Of a DNA stretch of 38,292 nt, positions 23,365 through 31,489 are shown in pieces. The stretch is from positions 1-38,292 of the forward strand of contig JAJZRG010000036.1 in NCBI GenBank assembly GCA_021802825.1. Reading direction: 5' to 3'. How positions within the stretch are numbered: position 1 is the stretch's first letter; every line of letters begins with the position of its first letter. The notes beneath the pieces are model-generated. The model made no database searches and had not been told where the DNA came from. It worked only from the letters and a program-made list of their open reading frames with translations. This DNA comes from Chloroflexota bacterium (GTDB lineage: Bacteria; Chloroflexota; Limnocylindria; Limnocylindrales; CSP1-4). A program made the position numbers and the translations under genes.

Positions 23365-23397
23365 ACGCGCCGTCGCGCTCTCGGGCGCTCGGCGCGT
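23365..23397 (+). promoter_or_regulatory. Stable stem-loop in the rpmH leader
   Basis: ACGCGCCG (23365-23372) pairs perfectly with CGGCGCGT (23390-23397), and an inner GCGC/GCGC pair (23375-23378 with 23385-23388) closes a 6-base loop. It starts about 15 bases after the -10 box and is followed by a short T-run (23397-23399), so it could cap, stabilise or attenuate the transcript. Confidence 0.45.
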
Positions 23398-23464
23398 TTG
23401 CGTGCCTCTAGGGGTCGGAGCATCCGGGTCCCAAGGCTGATGGAGAGGATCACGGACAGTCCCG

Positions 23465-23602
23465 ATGGGCAAGCCGACGTTTCAGCCCAAGAAGCGCCAT
23501 CGCGCAAAGGAGCACGGGTTCCGCGCCCGCATGAAGACGGCGGGCGGCCGGCGCATCCTCGCGCTACGGCGGGCGAGGGGCCGGAAGCTGCTCTCGGCCT
23601 GA
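23465..23602 (+). CDS. rpmH: 50S ribosomal protein L34
   Basis: A 45-residue, very basic protein. It reads [20 protein letters not shown] and continues with ARMKTAGGR, then [15 protein letters not shown], matching the L34 pattern TxQPxxRxRxxxHGFRxRMxTxxGRxVLxxRRxxGRxxL. L34 is a small component of the large ribosomal subunit. It starts with ATG at 23465 and is transcribed divergently from dnaA, the classic bacterial arrangement. rnpA follows after 38 bases. Confidence 0.95.
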   Translation: MGKPTFQPKKRHRAKEHGFRARMKTAGGRRILALRRARGRKLLSA

Positions 23603-23640
23603 TCGCCGACGGGCGCAGTCACAACTCGCTGCGGCTCGTC

Positions 23641-23976
23641 ATGCTCTCTCGCCCGAGCGATTTCGCCAGGCTGGCGGAGAGGGGCGTCGTGAAGACGAAC
23701 CCACTGCTCGTAGGGCGGTTCGTGCGGACGGACCTTGACCAGACCAGGTTCGGGTTCGCGACCGGCAAGCGGCTCGGGGGAGCCGTGGTCCGGAACCGGG
23801 CCCGACGCCGAATCAGAGAGGAGCTCAGGGCGATGGCGCCCGCGTTCCAGCCGGGCTGGGACGTCCTCATCATCGCAAGGCCGGCGCTCAGCGAAGCCGA
23901 CCGGAGCGCGCTGGTCGAGGCGTTGCGGCGAGTCCTCCGCTCCGGAGGCGTGCTCGGAGGTCAGTCTGATTCGTGA
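23641..23976 (+). CDS. rnpA: Ribonuclease P protein component
   Basis: A 111-residue basic protein that supports the catalytic RNA of RNase P in 5' maturation of tRNA. The DFARLAERG start, [28 protein letters not shown] (the RNR motif region) and the WDVLIIARP segment are diagnostic. The ATG at 23641 is used; the open frame upstream overlaps rpmH and lacks similarity. Its stop overlaps the GTG of yidD (GTGA). Confidence 0.95.
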   Translation: MLSRPSDFARLAERGVVKTNPLLVGRFVRTDLDQTRFGFATGKRLGGAVVRNRARRRIREELRAMAPAFQPGWDVLIIARPALSEADRSALVEALRRVLRSGGVLGGQSDS

Positions 23977-24191
23977 GTCGGGCAGGGGTCTGGGTCGGAA
24001 CGAGGCTCATCCGCCTCTACCGGGTCGTCTTCGCGTGGCTTCCCACGAGCTGCCGCTTCGAACCCACATGCTCGCGCTACACCGAACAGGCGATCGTCAA
24101 GTACGGCTTGCTGCGAGGCAGCTGGATGGGCGCCAAGCGCATCGGCCGATGCCATCCCTGGAACCCGGGCGGCTATGACCCGGTCCCCTAA
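23973..24191 (+). CDS. yidD: Membrane protein insertion efficiency factor YidD
   Basis: A 72-residue protein with the family pattern: [26 protein letters not shown], then a [24 protein letters not shown] end. It is thought to assist YidC/Sec-mediated membrane insertion. The GTG start overlaps rnpA and the 3' end overlaps the annotated yidC start by 17 bases, so the three genes are tightly coupled. Confidence 0.95.
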   Translation: MSRAGVWVGTRLIRLYRVVFAWLPTSCRFEPTCSRYTEQAIVKYGLLRGSWMGAKRIGRCHPWNPGGYDPVP

Positions 24192-25410
24192 CGGATACGA
24201 GAACGACCGCGTGACCCGCCTCCAGAAGCTCCTCGTCCGGCTGGCGCCGCTGCTCCTGCTCGCAGCGCTCGCGCTGATCGTCGCGGCCTGCGTGCCGTCC
24301 AGCGGCGGTGCCGGCGCCTCGGGCTCGGGCGCGCTCGCCTCGCCCACCCACTCCCAGGCGCCCCTCGAGCCGGCCCACGTCACCGCCAACCCGTTCGACC
24401 TGCTCGCGACGCTGTTCACGCCGATCTTCCAGACGCTGTTCATCGCGCTGGTCGTGCTGTACAAGCTGACCGGCAACATGCTGGTCGCGATCCTGCTGCT
24501 GACGGTCATCCTCAAGGTGATCACGATGCCGATCACCCGCAAGCAGCTCGTGAGCTCGCGGCAGACCCAGCTGCTGCAGCCCGAGGTCAAGGAGATCCAG
24601 CGCAAGTACAAGGGCGACCGCGTGAAGCAGCAGGCGGCCGTCCAGGAGTTCTACAAGCAGCACGGCGTCAACCCGGCGGGCGGCTGCCTGCCGATGCTGG
24701 CAACGATGGGCCTCCTGATCCCGATGTACTCGGTGTTCAGCCAGGGCCTCACCAACTACGACATCACCGCGATGCTCCGGGTCGGCCCGATCGATTTCGG
24801 CCAGATCCTGGGCATCACCTGCCCCAGCGCGGTCACCGGCCCGCAGTTCAACCCCGTGCACGGGTACGTGACGAACCCCTGCCTCGCCGCCACCGAGTTC
24901 GGCATCAACTGGGGAATCCCCGAGCCGATGACGACCGGGCTGTTCGTGGCCGGCTTCGGCCTGAGCATCCTCGCGATCATCTCGTCGCTGGTACAGCTGC
25001 TCTCGTCGCGCCAGATGCTGCCGCCGACCGACCCGCGCACCGCGGACGACGCGAACGTCAAGACCCAGCGCCAGATGGCGTACTTCCTGCCGTTCATCTC
25101 CATCCTGTACGGCGGCGTCGTGCCGGCCGGCCTGATGCTCTACTGGATCGCGAGCTCCGTGATCTCCATCGGGCAGCAGTTCCTGGTCCTGGGGTTCGGC
25201 GGGATGTTCCCGCTGTTCGGCTGGACGCCCGGGTTCGCCAAGGACTACCGGCCGCGGTACCACGTGACCATGCCCACACCCACCACCACCGGCACCACCA
25301 CGGGCGCGGCGGAGCGCTCGAAGATCATCGACCGGGACCTGTCCGCCAGGTCGACGATCAGGCCCAACCCCAACCGCTCCAGGAGCGGGCGACGAGGGAG
25401 ACGACGCTGA
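24175..25410 (+). CDS. yidC: YidC/Oxa1-family membrane insertase, lipoprotein-type
   Basis: A 411-residue insertase for membrane proteins. An N-terminal hydrophobic stretch ends in a lipobox VAAC (C39), so it is likely processed as a lipoprotein as in Gram-positive YidC. Helices then hold the conserved [13 protein letters not shown], the [15 protein letters not shown] loop, the [13 protein letters not shown] region, [20 protein letters not shown] and the late [13 protein letters not shown]. The helix 2-3 extracytoplasmic loop is longer than usual. The ATG at 24175 overlaps yidD; GTG at 24211 would give a signal of typical length (C27) and is a real alternative. The C-terminus is basic and Ser/Arg-rich. 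Confidence 0.93.
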   Translation: MTRSPNGYENDRVTRLQKLLVRLAPLLLLAALALIVAACVPSSGGAGASGSGALASPTHSQAPLEPAHVTANPFDLLATLFTPIFQTLFIALVVLYKLTGNMLVAILLLTVILKVITMPITRKQLVSSRQTQLLQPEVKEIQRKYKGDRVKQQAAVQEFYKQHGVNPAGGCLPMLATMGLLIPMYSVFSQGLTNYDITAMLRVGPIDFGQILGITCPSAVTGPQFNPVHGYVTNPCLAATEFGINWGIPEPMTTGLFVAGFGLSILAIISSLVQLLSSRQMLPPTDPRTADDANVKTQRQMAYFLPFISILYGGVVPAGLMLYWIASSVISIGQQFLVLGFGGMFPLFGWTPGFAKDYRPRYHVTMPTPTTTGTTTGAAERSKIIDRDLSARSTIRPNPNRSRSGRRGRRR

Positions 25411-25411
25411 C

Positions 25412-26512
25412 ATGAGCGAGTACCAGGAGTTCACTGGCAAGTCCGTCGAGGAGGCCATCAAGACAGCCTGCGACCAGTTCGGCGTGGGTCTCGGCGACCT
25501 CGACTTCGAAATCCTCACCCCGGGCAGCCGCGGCGTCTTGGGCATGGGCGCCGAGCCCGCCCGCATCGTCGCCGCGCCGAGGAGCGCCCTCGGCGGCTCC
25601 GCCCCCAAGCGCGAGGCGGCGGAGGCCACGCCGCTTCCCGCCCGACCGCGCGAGGACCGCCCCTTCGGGGACCGGGATCGCGATCGGGGGCGCGGCGGCA
25701 ATGGCGAGCGGGACCGCGGCGGCTTCGGCGACCGGGACCGCGGCCCGCGCCGCGACGACCGCGGCCACGACCGCGGCCCGCGCCGCGAGGATCGGCCGGT
25801 CGCGGACCGGCCAGCCCCGGCCGGCGATCGACCCCGCGGGGGCCTCGGCGACCGGGACCGCGGCCCGCGCCGCGACGAGCGTGACCCCGCCCGCCCGCAG
25901 GACCGCAGCCGGGGCCACGAGCGCCCGGCCGGTGAGCACGCGCGCGGGGGCTCGGAGCTCTCCGCCGCCGAGGTCGCGGCCGTGACGAGCGCGCGCGGCT
26001 CCCTCGCCATGGAGCGCGCCGAGCTCGAGGCGGCGGAGGCCTCGCCCGAGGCGCTCGCAGCGGGCAAGGAGATCCTCGAGACGCTGATGGGCCACCTCGG
26101 CTTCGAGGGCGTGTCGGTCGAGATCCGCGAGGGCGAGACGAGCCGGCTCAACGTGGTCGGCGATGGCGGCGACCACGAGGCGCTCGGCTCCCTGATCGGG
26201 CGCAAGGGCGAGCGCCTCTCCGCGCTCCAGCACCTGGTCAACCTGATGCTCTCGCGGCGCACCGGGCAGTGGACCCGTGTGCTGGTGGACGTCGAGGACT
26301 ATCGCGGGCGCCGCGAGCGCCAGCTGGTGGACCTCGCGACCCGGGCCGCCGAGCGCGTCGTCGAGACTGGCAAGATGCTCCAGCTGGAGCCGATGCCCGC
26401 GCTCGAGCGCCGCTGGATCCACATCGCGCTGCGGGACAACCCCGGCGTGTCCACGCAATCGATCGGCGAGGAGCCGAATCGACGGGTCGTCGTCCTGCCG
26501 CGCAACCCTTAG
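25412..26512 (+). CDS. jag: Jag/KhpB RNA-binding protein with long Arg/Asp-rich linker
   Basis: A 366-residue protein. Residues 1-50 are the Jag N-terminal domain (FTGKSVEEAIKTACDQFG, then GSRGVLGMGAEPARI). Residues ~70-185 are a low-complexity linker with repeated DRDRG and GPRRD units. The KH domain has the GRKG loop in SLIGRKGERLSALQHLVNLM, and the R3H domain ends in ERRWIHIAL. KhpB binds RNA and affects cell size and elongation in Gram-positives. It starts one base after the yidC stop with a GGGAG about 11 bases upstream. Typical Jag proteins are about 200-250 residues; the linker explains the extra length. Confidence 0.92.
   Translation: MSEYQEFTGKSVEEAIKTACDQFGVGLGDLDFEILTPGSRGVLGMGAEPARIVAAPRSALGGSAPKREAAEATPLPARPREDRPFGDRDRDRGRGGNGERDRGGFGDRDRGPRRDDRGHDRGPRREDRPVADRPAPAGDRPRGGLGDRDRGPRRDERDPARPQDRSRGHERPAGEHARGGSELSAAEVAAVTSARGSLAMERAELEAAEASPEALAAGKEILETLMGHLGFEGVSVEIREGETSRLNVVGDGGDHEALGSLIGRKGERLSALQHLVNLMLSRRTGQWTRVLVDVEDYRGRRERQLVDLATRAAERVVETGKMLQLEPMPALERRWIHIALRDNPGVSTQSIGEEPNRRVVVLPRNP
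25721..25878 (+). repeat. Direct repeat pair within jag
   Basis: Two 38-base copies, 25721-25758 and 25841-25878, differ at one base and are offset by exactly 120 bases. Both encode the same GDRDRGPRRD-type segment of the linker. The pattern suggests in-frame duplication and possible length variation. Confidence 0.8.
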
Positions 26513-26533
26513 CCCCGCTCGCGCGTCACACGC

Positions 26534-26552
26534 CGACCGGGCAGGACGGTCG
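26534..26552 (+). terminator. Hairpin after jag
   Basis: CGACCG (26534-26539) and CGGTCG (26547-26552) pair perfectly around a 7-base loop, 22 bases after the jag stop. There is no T-tract, so it may be a weak or Rho-assisted terminator or a leader hairpin of the VanW gene. Confidence 0.3.
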
Positions 26553-26638
26553 TCCCATGACAGATTGTCTGGATCGCGAGAAGATGGGTTGGCCGTCGGG
26601 ACACCGCCCGGCTTCGGTGAACCGAGCGAGAGCAACAC

Positions 26639-28852
26639 ATGACCGACTTGCCCGATCCCACGGCCGACGGGGCCGTAGCCGCCCCAGCGACTGACACGGG
26701 CACGCCCGCCACGCCTGCGACCGCCGCGCCCGAGGACGCGGGGGACCCCGACTTGGCGGCGCTCGTCCATCTCGGGCAGGCGGCTCCCGCAGGCGATCCG
26801 GAGCTGGCGGCGCTCGTTGCCCGAGCGCCCATGCGCTCCGGGGCTGTCGAGAGCGCCGCACTGGCGTCGTCCACCGTCGAGGCGTCGCCCGGCGTGGTGC
26901 CCGCCGCCGATCGGCCCGAGCTCGAACGTGCGCCAACGATCCTGGTCGAAACCGTTGCGATCCTGAACGAAACCGAAGGGCCAGCCCCCGAAACCGAGTT
27001 CCCGCTCGCGGCCGTCTCCGCTACCCCGCCGACCCAAGACGCGACCGCGCCGCGGTCGCGCCGCGGTCGCTCGCTGCTCCTCCGCTTCGCGTTCGCGTTC
27101 GTGTTCGGCGTCGCGCTGGTGGGCGCCGTAGGCGCTGGCGTGCTCTACGCGTGGGGCCTGCAGTACGAAGGCCGCGTCCTGCCCGGGGTGCGCCTCGGCA
27201 CCACCGACCTCTCGGGACTGACGCCCGACCAGGCGCAGGCGGCGATCTCCAAGGCGCTCGGGGCGTTTGGCAGGGGCAAGCTCGTGCTCAACGGGCCGAC
27301 CGGCCAGACGACCATCCCGTTCGGCGATGTCGGGCGCGGCCCGGACGTCGCAGGCCTCCTCGACGCGGCCCTGGGCGCCGGGCGCCAGGGAGAGCTGTTC
27401 GCCGATCTCATCGGCGGCCCCCAGGCCGCGATTCACGGGATCACGCTCGCGCCCACCGTCACCTACGACCGGTCCAAGCTGCTGGCTGCCGTCGACGCAC
27501 TCGCCGCGGGGATCGACCAGCCGGCAACCAACGCGGCCGTCGTCATGGGCGCGGGCGGCACCTACAGCGTCACTGCCGCGGCGGACGGGCGGTCGGTGGA
27601 CAGGGCCGGCCTCCTCGCCGCCATCGACTTGCGACTCACGGCGCTTGACGCGCCCGCGGACATCACGCTCAACGTCCCCGTCGCCACCGTCACGCCAACG
27701 GTGACCACCGCCGCGGCGGACGCGGCGAAGGCGGCCGCAGACCGTATGGCGGCCGACCTGGTGATCGCGCGCGGCACCGACACATGGACGATCCCGAACG
27801 CCAGCCTCGCGCCGCTCATCGCCTTCGCCGTGGGGCAGGATGGGTCGGTCACCCCGACGCTCAACGCGGCTGGCCTCGACCCGCTCGTCCAGGCGCTCGC
27901 GGAGCAGGTCAATCAGAAAGTGCAGGACGCGACACTGACCCTGTCGAACAATCACGTGGTCGCGAGCGGCCAGAGTCGCGAGGGGCGCACCCTCGACCAG
28001 GTTGGCATGAAGGCCGCGATCGTCAGCCACATCGCGGCACGGCAGGCTGGCACGGCGGTCGAGCCGCTGGCCGCGGTGGTGAAGGCCGTGCAACCGAAGC
28101 TGTCCACGACCCAGGCCACCGCCTACGCCGCCAAGATGAAGGTGGTCGGCCAGTACAGCGTCTACTACTGGGTCCTCATCAACAACTACTGGGGCGGCAA
28201 CATCGAGGGGCCGGCCACCAAGATCAACGGCACCGTCGTGCCCGCGGGCGGAACCTTCGACTTCTGGAAGGCCGTCGGGGACCTCCGCAAGATCCCGGGC
28301 GTCGGGCCGGGCAACGCGATCGAGGGCGGCAGGATCACCGTCACGGGCGCGTTCGGCGGCGGCATCTGCACCACCTCCACGACGCTGTTCAACGCGGCGA
28401 TCATGGCGGGCATGGTCCCGGGCGCGCGCCAGAACCACAACGAGTTCATCGACCGCTATCCCCCCGGCCTTGACGCCACCGTCTGGATCGTCGGCAATGC
28501 CCGGCAGACGATGAGCTTCACGAATGACACGCAGTACCCGGTCCTGATCCAGCGGGTCATCACCTACGACGGGGCCAAGCGGTGGCTGACGTTCAAGTTC
28601 TGGAGCGTCCCGAACGGCCGCCAGACGAAGATCACCAACCTGGTCATCCAGCCCGGCGCGAAGGCGATCGATACCGTTGAGAAGGATCCGACCCATCCCG
28701 TCGGGTGGTCGTATCGCGTCAACACCCCGGTGGACGGGGCGAAGGTCTGGGTCACCGTGACGATCTACGATCACGGCAAGGTCCACTGGACCAAGCGCTA
28801 CTACTCGTTCTACCCGCCCGTCAACGGTGTGCTCCAGGTCGGCACGGGCTAG
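26639..28852 (+). CDS. VanW-family protein, single-pass membrane anchored
   Basis: A 737-residue protein. A ~143-residue Ala/Pro/Glu-rich cytoplasmic lead precedes a membrane helix near residues 145-172. Extracytoplasmic repeats follow that resemble the putative peptidoglycan-binding domains found before VanW (LPGVRLGTTDLSGLTPDQAQAAI). The VanW core has GGTFDFWKAVGDLRKIPG, then GAFGGGICTTSTTLFNAA (C577), then NHNEFIDRYPPGLDATVW. VanW proteins are linked to vancomycin resistance clusters, but most are housekeeping envelope proteins of unknown function. A SNP-type beta region ends the protein. The ATG at 26639 has only a weak GAGAG upstream. Its neighbourhood beside the yidC operon suggests a cell-wall role. 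Confidence 0.9.
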   Translation: MTDLPDPTADGAVAAPATDTGTPATPATAAPEDAGDPDLAALVHLGQAAPAGDPELAALVARAPMRSGAVESAALASSTVEASPGVVPAADRPELERAPTILVETVAILNETEGPAPETEFPLAAVSATPPTQDATAPRSRRGRSLLLRFAFAFVFGVALVGAVGAGVLYAWGLQYEGRVLPGVRLGTTDLSGLTPDQAQAAISKALGAFGRGKLVLNGPTGQTTIPFGDVGRGPDVAGLLDAALGAGRQGELFADLIGGPQAAIHGITLAPTVTYDRSKLLAAVDALAAGIDQPATNAAVVMGAGGTYSVTAAADGRSVDRAGLLAAIDLRLTALDAPADITLNVPVATVTPTVTTAAADAAKAAADRMAADLVIARGTDTWTIPNASLAPLIAFAVGQDGSVTPTLNAAGLDPLVQALAEQVNQKVQDATLTLSNNHVVASGQSREGRTLDQVGMKAAIVSHIAARQAGTAVEPLAAVVKAVQPKLSTTQATAYAAKMKVVGQYSVYYWVLINNYWGGNIEGPATKINGTVVPAGGTFDFWKAVGDLRKIPGVGPGNAIEGGRITVTGAFGGGICTTSTTLFNAAIMAGMVPGARQNHNEFIDRYPPGLDATVWIVGNARQTMSFTNDTQYPVLIQRVITYDGAKRWLTFKFWSVPNGRQTKITNLVIQPGAKAIDTVEKDPTHPVGWSYRVNTPVDGAKVWVTVTIYDHGKVHWTKRYYSFYPPVNGVLQVGTG

Positions 28853-28861
28853 CCGCGCCCC

Positions 28862-29554
28862 ATGCCAGCGCCGGCGGCCTCGACCATGGACCTCGGCCTC
28901 TACCTGCGCGGCCTCGCGATCGGGTTCGCGGTGGCCCTGGCGCTCGGCCCGGTCGGGCTGCTCGTCATCCGCCGCACGATCGACCGCGGCTTGGCCCACG
29001 GCTTCGTGTCCGGTCTGGGCGTAGCAACGGCCGACGGACTGTACGCGGCCGTCGCCGCGTTCGGGCTGACGGCCTTGACCGGTCTGCTCGTGGGCCTGGA
29101 CCGCTTCCTCGGGATTGCGGGGGGCGTCGTCCTGCTGGCCCTCGCGTTCCTCGGCCTCCGCTCAGTCGCGCGTTCCCGGACGATTGCGGTATGGGAAGTG
29201 GCGTCGCCCGAAGCGCGGGCCCCAGGGTTGCCGCCGTCGGATCGGTCCGCCTCGTTCCTGGGCGCCTGGGCCACCATGGTCGGCCTGACCCTCACCAACC
29301 CCGCAACGATCCTGTCATTCACGGCGCTGTTCGCGAGCATCGGGGCGGGGACCGGCGGACCGGGCGGCGCCACCCTGGTGACCCTCGGCGTCGCGTCGGG
29401 ATCGACCGCCTGGTGGCTGCTGCTCACCGGCCTCGTGGCGGGCCTCCGGGCGCGGATGACGCCCGTCGTGGTGCGCCGCCTGAACCTCGTGGCCTCGCTC
29501 GTCATCGGGGCGTTCGGGCTGGGGGCGATTGCCGCCGGGTTGCTCGCCCGTTGA
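28862..29554 (+). CDS. LysE/RhtB-family translocator
   Basis: A 230-residue membrane protein with about six helices. The N-terminal ALALGPVGLLVIRRTIDRG and GLGVATADGLYAAVAAFGL blocks and the later GLTLTNPATILSFTALFA segment match LysE-type amino-acid exporters. The cytoplasmic loop between helices 3 and 4 is about 40 residues. The start is ATG at 28862, ten bases after the VanW stop; ATG at 28886 (MDLGLYLRG) is a shorter option closer to family ends. The transported substrate cannot be read from sequence. Confidence 0.88.
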   Translation: MPAPAASTMDLGLYLRGLAIGFAVALALGPVGLLVIRRTIDRGLAHGFVSGLGVATADGLYAAVAAFGLTALTGLLVGLDRFLGIAGGVVLLALAFLGLRSVARSRTIAVWEVASPEARAPGLPPSDRSASFLGAWATMVGLTLTNPATILSFTALFASIGAGTGGPGGATLVTLGVASGSTAWWLLLTGLVAGLRARMTPVVVRRLNLVASLVIGAFGLGAIAAGLLAR

Positions 29555-29559
29555 GCCGC

Positions 29560-30327
29560 ATGAGCGCGGGCTCGCGCGCCGCACCTGGCGGCAACGGCGC
29601 CGCTCAGCCCGGCTCCGCCACGTCCCGCCCCCCGGGGCTCCCGGCAGCGGTCATCTTCGATTGGGACGGCACCATCGTTGACACCCTGCCCCTGATCTAC
29701 CGCGCCAACGTCACCGTGCTGGGTGAGATCGGGATCACCATGAGCCGCCAGTGGTTCCGCGAGAGGCACACGCCCGACTGGCGCCGCGGTTACCGGGAGC
29801 TGGGGGTGCCGGAGCACCTCTGGGACCGGACGGCGTTGCGCTGGGCCGAGGAGATGGGTCGGATGCGGCCGAGGGCGCTGCCATGGGTCCGGCGCGCCCT
29901 CCGCCAGCTCCGTGACAGGGGGGTCCGGCTGGGCCTGGTCACGGCATCCACGCGCGGCGTCGTGGAGCCCGGTCTCGAGCGGCTCAGGATGGCCGGGCTG
30001 TTCGAGACAGCGTGGTACGCCGACGACGTCCGCGAGGGCAAGCCGCACCCCGAGGCCCTGCTGCTCGCGCTCCGCGATCTCGGGCTGGCGCCCGAGCAGA
30101 GCGTCTACGTGGGCGACACGACGGCGGATCTCGAGATGGCCCGCACGGCCGGCGCCCCGTTCGCGGCAGTCGGCACGACCACCCCGGAGGACGTCTTCCG
30201 GGCCGCCGGTGCTGACCGCGTGTGGCCCGGTGTCGGGGCGTGGGTGGACGACTTGCTGGCCTCGGCGGGGCCCGGCACGGTGCCGACGCCGGGTGTCAGG
30301 CAGCGGCGGCGAACCCCGCGCTCGTGA
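29560..30327 (+). CDS. HAD-superfamily phosphatase, phosphoglycolate phosphatase-like
   Basis: A 255-residue HAD subfamily IA enzyme. The nucleophile motif is DWDGTIVDT (D34, D36), motif II is VTAST, motif III is the Lys in EGKPHPEALLLAL and motif IV is GDTTADLEMA. The alpha-helical cap between motifs I and II resembles Gph and related phosphatases. The first 30 residues are polar and Ala/Gly/Pro-rich. ATG at 29560 is used, but an in-frame TTG at 29551 overlaps the LysE stop (TTGA). The substrate is not known. Confidence 0.87.
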   Translation: MSAGSRAAPGGNGAAQPGSATSRPPGLPAAVIFDWDGTIVDTLPLIYRANVTVLGEIGITMSRQWFRERHTPDWRRGYRELGVPEHLWDRTALRWAEEMGRMRPRALPWVRRALRQLRDRGVRLGLVTASTRGVVEPGLERLRMAGLFETAWYADDVREGKPHPEALLLALRDLGLAPEQSVYVGDTTADLEMARTAGAPFAAVGTTTPEDVFRAAGADRVWPGVGAWVDDLLASAGPGTVPTPGVRQRRRTPRS

Positions 30328-30370
30328 CCGCCAGTCTGTCCGGGCGCCCTGTCAGTGTCGCCGCTCCCGG

Positions 30371-31489
30371 CTAGCGGTCCGCCTCGTCCGCCAGCACCGT
30401 CCGGACCTCGGCGGCGATCTGGACGTCCTCGCGGGAGGCGATCACCAGCGCCCGAACGGCGGCCCCGGGAGCGCCGATCTCGCGGTCGCCGCCGCCATCT
30501 GCCGCGTTTCGCTCGGAATCGATGGCGATCCCGAGGAAGCCGAGGCCCTCGGACGCCCTGGCGCGGATGGCCGGCGACCGCTCCCCCACGCCGCCGGTGA
30601 ACACGATGGCGTCGAGGCCGCCCAGCGACGCGGTCATCGCCGCGATCGAGGAGCGGAGGCGGTGGAGGTAGACGTCGAGCGCGAGGCGCATGCGGGGCTC
30701 GCCGGCGTCGGCCCCCGCCAGCACCTCGCGCATGTCGGCGGTGCCGGCCAGACCGAGGAGCCCCGAGCGGTGCTCGAGCGTCGCCGCCAGCTCGGCCGGC
30801 GGCATCCCGACGCGGTCCGCCAGCCAGAGGACGAGGCCCGGGTCCACGGAACCCGAGCGGGTGGCCATGACGAGGCCCTCGAGCGGCGTGAAGCCCATCG
30901 TCGTGTCCACCGAGCGCCCGCCGAGCACGGCCGCGAGCGACGCGCCCGCGCCCAGGTGGCAGATGACCAGCCGGAGGTCGGCGACGGGGACCCCCAGCAC
31001 CTCGCCTGCCCGCTGGGTGGCATAGGCGTGGGAGAGGCCGTGGAACCCATAGCGCCGCAGGTCCCAGCGCTGCCGCCACTGGGCGGGCAGGGCGTAGGTC
31101 GATGCCGACTCCGGCATGGCGGCGTGGAACGCGGTGTCGAAGCTGGCCACCGCTGGCGTCGTCGGCAGGGCGGCCGTCACCGCGTCGAGCGCCGTGAGCG
31201 CCTTGGGCTGGTGGAGCGGCGCCAGGCTCGTCAGCGCCGCGATGCGCGTGCGGACCCGACTATCGAGCCGGACCGGGCCGAGGAAGGACATCCCGCCGTG
31301 GACGATTCGGTGCCCCACGGCATCGACCCGGCCCAGCCCGGCGACGGCCTCGGCAACCGCCCCGGCATCCTCCTCGCCCCTCGGCGGCGGCAGGTCTGCT
31401 GACCCGACGACCGCGTCGGCACGGTCGAGGACGCGGAGCTTGAGGCTCGACGAGCCCGCGTTGACGACCAGGATCCGTTCCGGATTCAC
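30371..31489 (-). CDS. ackA: Acetate kinase
   Basis: A 372-residue ASKHA-fold kinase that makes ATP and acetate from acetyl phosphate. Motifs: [75 protein letters not shown] and VFTGGVGE. The GTG start at 31489 overlaps the phosphoketolase stop (GTGA), so the two are made together: phosphoketolase yields acetyl phosphate and this enzyme uses it. It converges on the HAD gene across 43 bases. It is a little shorter than typical (about 395-400) but all motifs are present. Confidence 0.95.
   Translation of the reverse strand: MNPERILVVNAGSSSLKLRVLDRADAVVGSADLPPPRGEEDAGAVAEAVAGLGRVDAVGHRIVHGGMSFLGPVRLDSRVRTRIAALTSLAPLHQPKALTALDAVTAALPTTPAVASFDTAFHAAMPESASTYALPAQWRQRWDLRRYGFHGLSHAYATQRAGEVLGVPVADLRLVICHLGAGASLAAVLGGRSVDTTMGFTPLEGLVMATRSGSVDPGLVLWLADRVGMPPAELAATLEHRSGLLGLAGTADMREVLAGADAGEPRMRLALDVYLHRLRSSIAAMTASLGGLDAIVFTGGVGERSPAIRARASEGLGFLGIAIDSERNAADGGGDREIGAPGAAVRALVIASREDVQIAAEVRTVLADEADR

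Noticed and set aside
22973..23464. The dnaA-rpmH gap as the replication origin
   Set aside because: No GTCCAC-type box was found, whereas the gap near dnaN has seven.
25721..25878. Repeats in jag considered as a CRISPR fragment or mobile repeat
   Set aside because: Only two copies, in frame and within a low-complexity coding linker.
25358..28999. A 1213-residue open frame on the minus strand opposite jag and vanW
   Set aside because: Its composition is the Arg/Asp/Gly/Val pattern of antisense frames in GC-rich DNA, and it covers two well-supported genes.
30361..30377. CCGCT/AGCGG inverted repeat at the end of ackA as a terminator
   Set aside because: Only five base pairs, overlaps the stop codon and has no T-tract.
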